The translations under genes were made by a program, and so were the position numbers. Source: an uncultured Lachnospiraceae bacterium (GTDB taxonomy: Bacteria > Bacillota > Clostridia > Lachnospirales > Lachnospiraceae). Taken from it: DNA of 18,317 nt. Below are positions 5,985 through 14,054 of the stretch, in pieces; the first letter of the stretch is position 1; the number at the start of each line of letters is the position of its first letter. Location of the stretch: positions 1-18,317 of the forward strand of contig CAJUQB010000092.1 of assembly GCA_910588285.1 (NCBI GenBank), given 5' to 3'. A model generated the notes under the pieces. The model did not search any database and was not told where the DNA came from. It was given only the letters and a program-made list of their open reading frames with translations.

Positions 5985-7082
5985 ATGGAAAATACACGTC
6001 AGATTTCTATGAGGTTTATGGTTTTATATGGGATTTTTTTTACAGCATGGGTATTCTGGGCTATTTGCGGCCGTCAGGTGTCCCATGCTGTTTTCCGTTT
6101 TTTCTACAGCTCTTCTTCGAAGGAGGCAGTCTGTGAGACCTCCATACAGTTCCGCTATCCGGAAGCATTTCAGAAGACCCTTAGCCGCTATCCTGTCTTT
6201 GCAAAGCTGTATTGTGAGGAGGACAGCCCGGCTGTCCCGGGGCTTGCCTATACGGAGCTGGAAGAATACGGCTGCAACCAGATGGTGCCCCAGGGGATCT
6301 GTATTGCCGGGGAGTATATGCTGATTTCTGCTTATGACAATGGGGCCAGGGCCGGCTTGATACGGGATGAAAGCTATGTGCCCCAGAATTCCGTAATCTA
6401 TATTTTATCCTGCGGCCGGGGAGAATTTCTGACTACCCTGATTCTGCCGGATGTGAACCATGTGGGCGGCCTGGCCTTTGACGGCAGCCGCGTCTGGATT
6501 GCCAAGAGCAGTACCGGAACCGTAAGCGTTATTTCTTATGAGCGGATTGAGGCGGCGGCAGGCAGCGGACAGCCCAGCGTTTCTCTGCCAGGGTATGACG
6601 CTACGATTTCCTGCGGCAGGACAGCTTCCTTTGTCAGCTTTTATGACAACTGTCTCTGGGTGGGAACCTACAGCAGTCTTGGGAAGGACCCGGGAAGCGT
6701 TACCTCCTTTTCCGTGTCAGAGGAGGAGGGGCTGAAGCTGCTGCCAAGAGAGACTTATGAGATTCCGCCCTATGCCCAGGGGATTACATTTCTGGAGCAG
6801 GAGGGCAGGACCTACATGGCCCTGAGTGCTTCCTGCGGGCGGTATATGGATTCTATCTTATATATCTATGAGCTGTCGAAGGAGGGAGGAAGCCTGGCCT
6901 TTCGGGGCGGCATCAGCCTGCCGCCCATGTCGGAGGAGCTGGTAAGCGACCAAACCCACACCTATGTACTGTTTGAGTCCGGGGCTACCTGCTATAGCAG
7001 GGATTACCTGGGGTGCCCTTATCCGGTTGACCGGGTCTGCGGGATGGAGAACGGGCAGCTGCTGGCTGGGGCTGGATTATAG
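5985..7082 (+). CDS. Membrane-anchored extracytoplasmic protein of unknown function, possibly beta-propeller-like
   Basis: A 365-residue protein that I cannot assign to a named family. Residues 9-27 form one hydrophobic segment preceded by few charges, consistent with an N-terminal anchor and an exported body. The body is rich in Gly, Ser and Tyr with repeated strand-like stretches (VIYILSCGRGEFLTTLILPD, HVGGLAFDGSRVWIAKSS, DNCLWVGTYSS), spaced in a way that recalls beta-propeller blades reading out a value. Several Cys are present (for example in YGCNQM, LSCGRG, ISCGRT). ATG5985 has only a weak GAGGT upstream. It stands alone between coaBC and a separate promoter at 7099, so its context gives no role. 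The propeller idea is a visual inference. Confidence 0.75.
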   Translation: MENTRQISMRFMVLYGIFFTAWVFWAICGRQVSHAVFRFFYSSSSKEAVCETSIQFRYPEAFQKTLSRYPVFAKLYCEEDSPAVPGLAYTELEEYGCNQMVPQGICIAGEYMLISAYDNGARAGLIRDESYVPQNSVIYILSCGRGEFLTTLILPDVNHVGGLAFDGSRVWIAKSSTGTVSVISYERIEAAAGSGQPSVSLPGYDATISCGRTASFVSFYDNCLWVGTYSSLGKDPGSVTSFSVSEEEGLKLLPRETYEIPPYAQGITFLEQEGRTYMALSASCGRYMDSILYIYELSKEGGSLAFRGGISLPPMSEELVSDQTHTYVLFESGATCYSRDYLGCPYPVDRVCGMENGQLLAGAGL

Positions 7083-7098
7083 GGGGAAGGATTTTTCC

Positions 7099-7127
7099 TT
7101 GTGAAAGTCAGAAGAATCACTTATAAT
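7099..7127 (+). promoter_or_regulatory. Promoter of the AAA/PD-(D/E)XK gene
   Basis: TTGTGA (7099-7104) and TATAAT (7122-7127) are 17 bases apart, a near-consensus sigma-A promoter. The expected transcript start near 7134 lies downstream of ATG7130, which rules that codon out as the start and supports GTG7157. Confidence 0.78.
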
Positions 7128-7156
7128 ATATGAAGTGGGACAAGGAGGGATGCGCA

Positions 7157-8746
7157 GTGGGAAATTATTTGAATCCGGGGAATAGCGGGTTTGCCAGGAT
7201 ACGGAATAGCATATATGTGGATAAGAGCAGCTTGATCGGTTTGATCAATGAGACAATCAATACCATCCGCCAGCTGACCTGTGTCAGCCGTCCCCGCCGT
7301 TTTGGAAAATCCTTTGCAGCCCAGATGCTGTGCGCCTATTATGACAGGAGCTGCGATTCTTCGGAGCTGTTTGCGGATCTTGCCATTGCAAGGGATCCGG
7401 TTTATACAGATTCTTATCAGAAGCACCGGAACCAGTATGATGTGATTTATCTGGATATGACGGCAGTGATAGGGGAGACATCCCTGGGGGAATTAGTATC
7501 TTACATGAAGCGGAATCTTGTATCTGAATTGACAAAAGCATATCCGGATTCTAATGTTGCAGAGGGCTTTGTTCCAACCCTGGCGAATGTCGTTGAGGCA
7601 ACCGGAAGAAAGTTTGTTATGATTATCGACGAGTGGGATGCGCCTATCCGGGAGGCTTGGGATGAACCAGAGGTACAGCGGGAATACCTGGAATTCCTGC
7701 GTTCCCTGTTTAAAAACAGTGGTGCAACGGCTAAGATATTTGCGGCAGCCTATATGACAGGGATCCTGCCCATCAAAAAGGACGGTTCCCAGTCTGCCAT
7801 TTCAGACTTCATGGAATTTTCCATTGTACATCCTATGGAATTTGCGGAGTATGTGGGTTTTACAGAAGAGGAGGTAAGGAAGCTGTGCACAGAATACGAT
7901 GGGGATTATTCTATGATGAAGCAGTGGTATGATGGATATACACTGGGAAAGGCTGGCTCCATCTATAATCCGAGCTCTGTGATGAAGGCGCTGCGCAGCA
8001 AGGAGTTCTGTTCCTATTGGACTGAGACCTCTGCCTCCAAAAGCCTGATGGAATATATCAGCCTGGATTTTGACGGTATGTCCAGGACAGTGGCAGAGCT
8101 TCTGGGGGGAATTGCAGTCCCGGTGGATACCAACGGCTTTGCTAACGACCTGGTGACGTTTCGGGATCGTGATGATGTATTGACATTGCTGATCCATCTT
8201 GGATATCTCTCTTATGACCGGGAGTCGGCGACAGTCCGTATCCCCAATGAGGAGATACGGCTTGCATTTGCCAGGGCGGTCCGCCGGGTGAAGCGGAATG
8301 AGACCATTCAGCGTGTTCAGGAGAGTGACCAGCTGATCCGCGATACGGTGCAGGGGAATGAGGCGGCAGTGGCGGCCCAGATTGAGAAGATTCACAGAGA
8401 GGAGACAACACCGTTATTTTATCACAATGAACAGTCATTGCGCAGTGTTATCAAGCTGGCGTATTTCAGCTATAAGGATCAGTATCTGAAATTTGAAGAA
8501 TTGCCGTCCGGAGACGGATATGCGGATATTGTGTATTTGCCGAAAAAGCTGTCCCCACTGCCAGCCCTGGTGATCGAACTGAAGTGGAATCAGGATGCAG
8601 AGGGGGCCATTGCCCAGATTCAGAAGAAAAAGTATCCGGAAGGACTAAAAGGGTATGGCGGGGAGATTTTGCTGGTGGGCATTTCCTATGACAGAAATGA
8701 AAAAGGAGAAGGACGCAGGCACACTTGTGTGATTGAAAGAGTATAA
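7157..8746 (+). CDS. AAA-ATPase-like protein with C-terminal PD-(D/E)XK nuclease domain (DUF1703 type)
   Basis: A 529-residue protein of the AAA-ATPase_like plus PDDEXK_9/DUF1703 architecture common in Clostridia and Bacteroidetes. The N terminus (NPGNSGFARIRNSIYVDKS) is family-typical. A Walker-A-like SRPRRFGKS lies at 44-52 and a Walker-B-like MIIDEWDAP at 155-163. The C terminus has GDGYADIVYLP (Asp457) and VIELKWN (Glu474, Lys476), a plausible D-ExK nuclease core. Start GTG7157 has AAGGAGGG at 7142-7149 with ideal spacing and lies downstream of the mapped promoter. The gene has its own promoter and terminator, so it is a separate unit just upstream of cas3. The cellular role of the family is not established. 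A defence or mobile-element link is only suggested by position. Confidence 0.87.
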   Translation: MGNYLNPGNSGFARIRNSIYVDKSSLIGLINETINTIRQLTCVSRPRRFGKSFAAQMLCAYYDRSCDSSELFADLAIARDPVYTDSYQKHRNQYDVIYLDMTAVIGETSLGELVSYMKRNLVSELTKAYPDSNVAEGFVPTLANVVEATGRKFVMIIDEWDAPIREAWDEPEVQREYLEFLRSLFKNSGATAKIFAAAYMTGILPIKKDGSQSAISDFMEFSIVHPMEFAEYVGFTEEEVRKLCTEYDGDYSMMKQWYDGYTLGKAGSIYNPSSVMKALRSKEFCSYWTETSASKSLMEYISLDFDGMSRTVAELLGGIAVPVDTNGFANDLVTFRDRDDVLTLLIHLGYLSYDRESATVRIPNEEIRLAFARAVRRVKRNETIQRVQESDQLIRDTVQGNEAAVAAQIEKIHREETTPLFYHNEQSLRSVIKLAYFSYKDQYLKFEELPSGDGYADIVYLPKKLSPLPALVIELKWNQDAEGAIAQIQKKKYPEGLKGYGGEILLVGISYDRNEKGEGRRHTCVIERV

Positions 8747-8764
8747 TATAGCGTAATGTTAAAT

Positions 8765-8803
8765 GGCCAAGGGGCAGAAATCTGTGCTCTTTGACCGTTT
8801 TTT
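8765..8803 (+). terminator. Intrinsic terminator of the AAA/PD-(D/E)XK gene
   Basis: Bases 8765-8776 pair with 8785-8796 (eleven pairs including two G-U, one mismatch at 8767/8794) around an 8-base loop. One G follows, then six Ts at 8798-8803. This closes the transcript of the upstream gene before the CRISPR-Cas operon. Confidence 0.72.
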
Positions 8804-8824
8804 AATTTATGTAGCAATATCTGT

Positions 8825-8862
8825 AATCAAATACATAATCAATATACACAATCAATATACAC
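8825..8862. repeat. Three short tandem repeats upstream of the cas operon
   Basis: AATCAATATACAC occurs as two perfect adjacent copies at 8837-8849 and 8850-8862, preceded by a degenerate 12-base copy AATCAAATACAT at 8825-8836. They end 15 bases before the proposed -35 of the cas promoter. The position and periodicity suggest a regulator-binding array or an AT-rich upstream element. No known binding protein is recognised. Confidence 0.65.
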
Positions 8863-8877
8863 AAATAGCGGCGTATA

Positions 8878-8906
8878 GTGACGAAAAAAAGATTTTGTGG
8901 TAGAAT
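8878..8906 (+). promoter_or_regulatory. Probable promoter of the cas operon
   Basis: GTGACG (8878-8883) and TAGAAT (8901-8906) are 17 bases apart, predicting a start near 8913. An alternative -10, TATAGT at 8874-8879, lacks a good -35. The preferred promoter would exclude ATG8908 as the cas3 start and fits the TTG8944 start, which has its own strong ribosome binding site. Confidence 0.5.
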
Positions 8907-8943
8907 AATGGAACAGGAAATGAACAATACGGAGGTAGGATAC

Positions 8944-11379
8944 TTGATTGCACATATTTCAGAGGATATGATTCCCCGGGAGGAATCCGTTGCAGAGCAT
9001 ACAGAAAAGGTGGGATTCCTGTGCAAAGGAAAAGGGGAGCGGTGTGGGATGGGTCAGATCATGTACCTCTGCGGCATTCTTCATGACATGGGGAAGAACA
9101 AGCAGAAATTTGACGATTATATCCGCGCCGGCCAGGCAGAAAGGCAGAGGCTGCGGGGAAAGATTCCCCACGCCTCCACCGGGGCAAAATACCTTTACAG
9201 CCAGTACCATGGGAGCACGGGGAACCAAAAGCTCCTGACAGAGCTGATTGCCTATGGGGTGGCAGCCCATCACGGTCTTTTTGATTGTGTGAATGTGGAG
9301 CATATGGATTTATTCTCCGGAAAGCTGGGACAGGTGGAGGATTATGAGGAGGCCTGCAGCAATGCCGAGAGAGATTATCTGGGGGCGTATCCCATTGACC
9401 AGATTTTTGGGGAGGCATTGGAAGAATTCGGCGTTTTATGTCATAAAATTCAGGGATCCCTGGGAAGGCTCCAGGGGATGCAGGGGGCACGGAATGCACC
9501 GGAGGCAAAGAAGGAAAAGAAGGCATTGCTGGACAGCTATTTCTTCCAGCTTTCCTGCCTGCAGCGTCTGGTGCTGTCCATTCTCATTGACGCCGACTGG
9601 GAGGCCACCTCGGATTTTATGGGAGGCATTGATACACTGATAAAACAGCCCATCTGCCGTCCGGGGGAGATCTTTGCGCAGGCAGAGGCACATTTTAACA
9701 GCTTTATGGAGAAGAAGCAGGAGGGGGCCCGTGCCAGTGCGGGGAGTAAAAAAGAACGGGAGATTTTTGAGGCTCGAAATGCACTGCAGCAGGAATGCCG
9801 GGAATTCGCCAGGCACCCGGCAGGGATCTACTGCCTGCCGCTGCCTACCGGCGGAGGGAAGACCTTAAGCGGATTGTCTTATGCCCTGGAATATGCCAGG
9901 CTGCATCCAAAGACAGAGCGCATCATTTATGTTTCCCCGTATATTAGTATTACGGAACAGAATGCAGAGGTATTCCGCCAGGCTGTGGGCTGCAAAGAGT
10001 GGATTCTGGAGCATCATTCTGCTGTAGTCCGGGAGGCAGATTGGGAGGGGGAGGACTATCGGGACAGGCGTTCTTCGCGGTTTGAGCTGAACTGGGAGGA
10101 GCCATTGATCTGCACCACCTTTGTCCAATTTATGAACACTCTGTTTTCAGACAGGAGTGAATCCATCCGGCGGATGCACCGGCTGGTCAATGCAGTGGTG
10201 ATTATGGATGAGGTGCAGTCTATGCCGCTGCGCTGTGTCCATACATTTAACTATATGGCTAATTTCCTGAATACAGTCTGCCATACGGACATTATTTTGT
10301 GTACCGCCACCCAGCCTGCCCTTGGGGAGGCCCAGTGCCCCCTTTGCTATAGTGAGCCGAAATACATGGTACAGGATGTGGAAAAATGGTTCCGTATTTT
10401 CGAGCGGGTGAAAATCCGGGTACCGCAGATTGGTGAAACATATACCATAGAAAGCCTGGGGGAGGAGATTGTGGATCAGGCAGGGCAATACCGTTCTATT
10501 TTGGTGGTGCTGAATACCAAATCAGCGGTGAAAAAGCTTTATGAGCTGTTAAAGCAGCAGGGGATAAACACCGCATACCTGACAACGAACCTCTGCGCCC
10601 AGCATCGCAGCGACAGGATCCGCACAATAAAGCAGGCCTTACAGGAGGGGCAGCCCATGGTTGTAGTCAGCACGAACCTGATTGAGGCGGGGGTAGACAT
10701 TTCCTTTGAGTATGTATATCGTTCCATGGCAGGTCTGGACAGTCTTGCCCAGAGCGCAGGAAGATGCAACCGGAACGGTGAACTGGAGGAGGGAACCGTT
10801 TCCCTGATCCGGCTGGAGGGGGAGAATACCGGAAGCATGAGTGAGCTCTTGGATAACAGGCGGAAGACAGAGGATGTATTGGATGACTACCAGAACAGCA
10901 AAAACTTGGGCAGTCTGCTGCTGCCGGAATGGATGGAATGTTACTATAGGAAGGTATATAAGAATGCAGCCGATAAAATGAACTTTCCCATTCCGGATCT
11001 GGAAACGAACCTGGTGGAATTGTTATCCATGGGCTTTTCCACGGAAAGGAGGCTCAATACCATGAACCAGGCATACAAGACAGCAGGGCAGGCATACCGG
11101 GTGATTGATGAAGATTCCTTTGGGGTGATCGTTCCTTATGAGGAAGGGGAAAGGATCATAGCGTCCATTCAAAATGCATCGGATCCTGGGGAAATAAAGG
11201 GACAGATTCGCAATGCGCAGCGTTATACGGTGAATGTGAGAAGCAGCCAGCGAAGGAAGCTGGAGGGGCTGATCCAGCCGGTCAGCGACCAGTTCCCGGA
11301 TATTTATATGATTGCAGCGCCGGGAGCCTACCAGGAGGACTGCGGCATCACGGAACAGTGGGAGCCCCTGATTCTGTAG
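8944..11379 (+). CDS. cas3: CRISPR-associated helicase/nuclease Cas3, type I-C
   Basis: An 811-residue HD-nuclease/SF2-helicase fusion that unwinds and degrades DNA bound by Cascade. HD-domain residues are His19, HDMGK with His47 and Asp48, His76, HH at 109-110 and Asp218 (IDADW). Helicase motifs are LPTGGGKT (300-307), DEVQ (422-425, the Cas3-type DExH variant), TATQP near 455, STNLIEAGVDISF (576-588) and QSAGRCNRNG (603-612). I place the start at TTG8944: GGAGG at 8931-8935 is 8 bases away, and the product then begins MIAHISED, matching the short N terminus usual for I-C Cas3. ATG8908 or ATG8920 in the same frame would add 12 or 8 residues but lack good ribosome binding sites. First gene of the cas operon, 35 bases before cas5c. 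Confidence 0.96.
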   Translation: MIAHISEDMIPREESVAEHTEKVGFLCKGKGERCGMGQIMYLCGILHDMGKNKQKFDDYIRAGQAERQRLRGKIPHASTGAKYLYSQYHGSTGNQKLLTELIAYGVAAHHGLFDCVNVEHMDLFSGKLGQVEDYEEACSNAERDYLGAYPIDQIFGEALEEFGVLCHKIQGSLGRLQGMQGARNAPEAKKEKKALLDSYFFQLSCLQRLVLSILIDADWEATSDFMGGIDTLIKQPICRPGEIFAQAEAHFNSFMEKKQEGARASAGSKKEREIFEARNALQQECREFARHPAGIYCLPLPTGGGKTLSGLSYALEYARLHPKTERIIYVSPYISITEQNAEVFRQAVGCKEWILEHHSAVVREADWEGEDYRDRRSSRFELNWEEPLICTTFVQFMNTLFSDRSESIRRMHRLVNAVVIMDEVQSMPLRCVHTFNYMANFLNTVCHTDIILCTATQPALGEAQCPLCYSEPKYMVQDVEKWFRIFERVKIRVPQIGETYTIESLGEEIVDQAGQYRSILVVLNTKSAVKKLYELLKQQGINTAYLTTNLCAQHRSDRIRTIKQALQEGQPMVVVSTNLIEAGVDISFEYVYRSMAGLDSLAQSAGRCNRNGELEEGTVSLIRLEGENTGSMSELLDNRRKTEDVLDDYQNSKNLGSLLLPEWMECYYRKVYKNAADKMNFPIPDLETNLVELLSMGFSTERRLNTMNQAYKTAGQAYRVIDEDSFGVIVPYEEGERIIASIQNASDPGEIKGQIRNAQRYTVNVRSSQRRKLEGLIQPVSDQFPDIYMIAAPGAYQEDCGITEQWEPLIL

Positions 11380-11414
11380 GAATATGGAGAAACAGAAGGA
11401 GGAAGGAACGTGGA

Positions 11415-12173
11415 ATGGAAAAACCAAATATAATTGAGTACAAGGTATATGGAAAATATGCGCTGTTTACGGATCCCCTGTCCAAGACAGGAGGGGAGAA
11501 GTTCAGCTATCAGATTCCCACCTACCAGGCATTGAAGGGAATTACGGAATCTATTTACTGGAAGCCGACAATTACATGGATCATTGACGACTGCAGGATC
11601 ATGAAGCCCATACGGACAGAATCCAAGGGCATGCGGCCCATCCGATACAGCAGTGATAAAAATGACTTGTCCTTTTATACTTATCTTAGTGATGTGGAAT
11701 ACCGGGTCAGAGCTCATTTTGAGTGGAATGAAAACAGAGTGGACCTGGCCCATGACCGCAATGAGAACAAGCATCATGAGATTGCAAAAAGGATGTTGGA
11801 GCGGGGCGGCAGGCGGGACATTTTCCTGGGAACCAGGGAGTGTCAGGGATATGTGGAGCCCTGGGGTTTTGATGAAGATACAGGGGCCTATGACAATGAC
11901 AATTTGTCCTTTGGCGTGATGGTGCACGGCATCACCTATCCGGATGAGGCAGTCCGGGAGGAGGAGAAGGGCAAGATGACCGTGCGCCTCTGGAATGCCC
12001 AGATGCGGCAGGGCAGGATCCATTTCCCAAGGCCAGAGGAATGCGGGATCCGGCGGATCCTGCGTGAAGCATCCGAAAAACAGTTTGAGGCAGGCAGGAA
12101 TTTCTCGGGTCTGCAGGAATTTGAGGGAGGTGATTTGTTTGGCATGGATGAGGGCTTTGGCGGGAACCTATGA
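11415..12173 (+). CDS. cas5c: Cas5c (Cas5d), crRNA-processing endoribonuclease and Cascade subunit, type I-C
   Basis: A 252-residue RAMP protein that in type I-C systems replaces Cas6: it cuts the pre-crRNA at the base of the repeat hairpin and stays on the 5' handle in Cascade. The N terminus (VYGKYALFTDP) and TGGEKFSYQIPTYQALKGI are family hallmarks. Lys119-His120 in ENKHHE and Tyr48 in IYWKP (or Tyr37) correspond to the Tyr/Lys/His catalytic set described for Bacillus halodurans Cas5d, so it looks active. The start ATG11415 is preceded by AAGGAGG (11397-11403) and a second GAAGGA closer in. The frame is open upstream to 11358, without a better site. Its 3' end overlaps cas8c by 35 bases. 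Confidence 0.95.
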   Translation: MEKPNIIEYKVYGKYALFTDPLSKTGGEKFSYQIPTYQALKGITESIYWKPTITWIIDDCRIMKPIRTESKGMRPIRYSSDKNDLSFYTYLSDVEYRVRAHFEWNENRVDLAHDRNENKHHEIAKRMLERGGRRDIFLGTRECQGYVEPWGFDEDTGAYDNDNLSFGVMVHGITYPDEAVREEEKGKMTVRLWNAQMRQGRIHFPRPEECGIRRILREASEKQFEAGRNFSGLQEFEGGDLFGMDEGFGGNL

Positions 12174-14040
12174 TGTATTTGCAGATGAGGCAGGGGTAGA
12201 ACACAACGGACAGCCGGTGCTGCTGCCCATCTCCCACTCTACCTTTAACGCCCAGATCGAAGTCACTATTGACAGGGAAGGGAATTTTCGGAGATCCCAG
12301 AAGCTGGAAAAAGGCAAGGATGTGGTTACCATCATTCCGGTGACAGAGGATTCGGCTGCCCGAAGCAGTGGAATCACGCCCCATCCCCTGTGCGATAAGC
12401 TTTGCTACCTTGCGGGGGACTATACGGCGTATACCGGAGATGATAAGGAGGCTTATTTTGCAGCCTACATGGAACAGCTCCGGGATTGGGCGGAAGCGGA
12501 GGAGAGCCATCCAAGCGTTCAGGCTGTCTATCGGTATCTGGGCAAAAAGACGCTGATCGGCGACCTGGTTCGGGACAAGACGCTGGAGCTTGATGAGGAC
12601 AACAGGCTGACAGACCGGCTTAAGATACAGACCACCGGCCAGACCGGCGCTAATGTCAGGTTTCTTATATCAGGCAGCGAGATACCGGAGGTGTGGAAGG
12701 ATCCTGGGCTGTATGGGCAGTTTATCAGCTATTACCGAAAAAAGGCCGGGGAGAAGAAGCTGTGCTATGCATCCGGCCAGCTGGAGGCCTGCTCGGATAA
12801 GCATCCCTCCAAGATCCGCAACACTGCGGATAAGGCCAAGCTGATTTCCGGAAATGATGATGTTGGCTTTACCTACCGGGGAAGATTTCTGGAAAAGGAT
12901 CAGGCTGTTTCCGTGAGCTATGAGCTGTCTCAAAAGGCCCACAATGCCCTTCGGTGGCTGATTCAGAAGCAGGGATATACCAGGGACGAATCAGCCATTG
13001 TCTGCTGGATGATGAACCGGGATATGCAGATCCCGGATATTACGAAGGATTCTGCAAACGCATATAATGCCATTGATGATTTTGAAATGGACTGGGACTG
13101 CCTGGATGAGCTGGCGGAGGAATTACAGGACAAGCGGGAAACCGGAAAGTATTTTGCAGAGCAATTCAACAACGCAGTACGCGGATATGCCGGAAAAATA
13201 GAAATAGACGACCATGTGGCGATAATCGCCCTGGAGGCAGCAACCACCGGGCGTCTCTCTATCGTCTATTATGACGAGATGGGAGCCAGGCAATATATGG
13301 ACGCTATCCTGGACTGGCAGGAGCATTGCAGATGGATGCGGCACGTCAAAGCGGGAAAGAACGAGAGGGGAATTACCTGCGAATGCTCCCCCTCCCCCAG
13401 GGATATGGCCATGGCGGCCTTTGGGGTTCAGCGGGCCAAATGGCTGGAGGCAGACAGCAGGCTCCTTCGGGCCACGGTAAAACGGCTCCTGCCCTGCATT
13501 ACGCGTAAGGAACGCAGGATTCCCCAGGATCTGGTCAAGGCTGCTGCAAGGCGCGCCTCCATGCCGGAAACCATGGACAGCTTTGTGTGGTACAATGAGG
13601 TGCTGCGGGTTGCATGTGCAATGATACGGTATAATTATGAGAAAGAGGGAAAAACAATGGATCATTTTCTAAAGGATAATCTGGAGGAGAGAAATGTGCT
13701 GTTCGGAAGGCTTTTGGCAGTGTTTGACTATATGGAGCAGCGCGCCATGTATGAGCCCGGCGAAAAGGAGCAGCGCACTACAAATGCCAAGCGCTATTGG
13801 AATGCCTATAGCAGCAGGCCTGCAAAGACGGCAAAAACCATCCGTCAGAATCTGGTTGCTTACGAGAAAAAGCTGAACGGCTATCAATTAAGTAAGTTTG
13901 AGGAATGGATCGAGGAGATCATGAAGCATTTTGCGGCGGGGGATTATGACAACAGGGCCCTGTCGGAGCTGTATCTGCCGGGCTATTACCTGCAGATGGA
14001 TTATATGAAGGAAGCCTTGTATACAAAGAAAGAACAGTAA
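12139..14040 (+). CDS. cas8c: Cas8c, large subunit of type I-C Cascade
   Basis: A 633-residue Csd1-family protein that recognises the PAM and recruits Cas3. I choose TTG12139, giving MAWMRALAGTYD, because GGAGG at 12126-12130 lies 8 bases upstream and Cas8c proteins usually begin with a similar short W-containing helix. ATG12148 three codons later is the conservative alternative, but its distance to the ribosome binding site is long. The open frame further upstream to 11995 runs inside cas5c and is not expected to be translated. The body contains VLLPISHSTFNAQIEVTID and CDKLCYLAGDY near the N terminus, typical of the family. The C-terminal 127 residues form an internally translated small subunit (see the 13657-14040 entry). 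It overlaps cas5c by 35 bases and ends 14 bases before cas7c. Confidence 0.94.
   Translation: MAWMRALAGTYDVFADEAGVEHNGQPVLLPISHSTFNAQIEVTIDREGNFRRSQKLEKGKDVVTIIPVTEDSAARSSGITPHPLCDKLCYLAGDYTAYTGDDKEAYFAAYMEQLRDWAEAEESHPSVQAVYRYLGKKTLIGDLVRDKTLELDEDNRLTDRLKIQTTGQTGANVRFLISGSEIPEVWKDPGLYGQFISYYRKKAGEKKLCYASGQLEACSDKHPSKIRNTADKAKLISGNDDVGFTYRGRFLEKDQAVSVSYELSQKAHNALRWLIQKQGYTRDESAIVCWMMNRDMQIPDITKDSANAYNAIDDFEMDWDCLDELAEELQDKRETGKYFAEQFNNAVRGYAGKIEIDDHVAIIALEAATTGRLSIVYYDEMGARQYMDAILDWQEHCRWMRHVKAGKNERGITCECSPSPRDMAMAAFGVQRAKWLEADSRLLRATVKRLLPCITRKERRIPQDLVKAAARRASMPETMDSFVWYNEVLRVACAMIRYNYEKEGKTMDHFLKDNLEERNVLFGRLLAVFDYMEQRAMYEPGEKEQRTTNAKRYWNAYSSRPAKTAKTIRQNLVAYEKKLNGYQLSKFEEWIEEIMKHFAAGDYDNRALSELYLPGYYLQMDYMKEALYTKKEQ
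13657..14040 (+). CDS. cas11c: Cas11c, small Cascade subunit translated from an internal start in cas8c
   Basis: Inside cas8c and in the same frame, ATG13657 (codon 507 of cas8c) is preceded by AGAGGGA (13644-13650) with about 7 bases of spacing. Translation from there gives 127 residues starting MDHFLKDNLEERNVLFGRLL and ending at the cas8c stop. It is largely helical, with FEEWIEEIMKHF near its end. Independent translation of Cas11 from the 3' end of cas8c is known for type I-C systems, where several copies line the Cascade backbone. The start region (LEERNVLFGRLLAV) fits the usual opening of that protein. The site is seen in the sequence. That it is used here is inference. Confidence 0.78.
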   Translation: MDHFLKDNLEERNVLFGRLLAVFDYMEQRAMYEPGEKEQRTTNAKRYWNAYSSRPAKTAKTIRQNLVAYEKKLNGYQLSKFEEWIEEIMKHFAAGDYDNRALSELYLPGYYLQMDYMKEALYTKKEQ

Positions 14041-14054
14041 AGGAGAAGGAAAAG

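Noticed and set aside
7088..7101. Terminator after the 5985-7082 gene
   Set aside because: AAGGA-TTTT-TCCTT is only a 5-bp stem with no T-tail after it.
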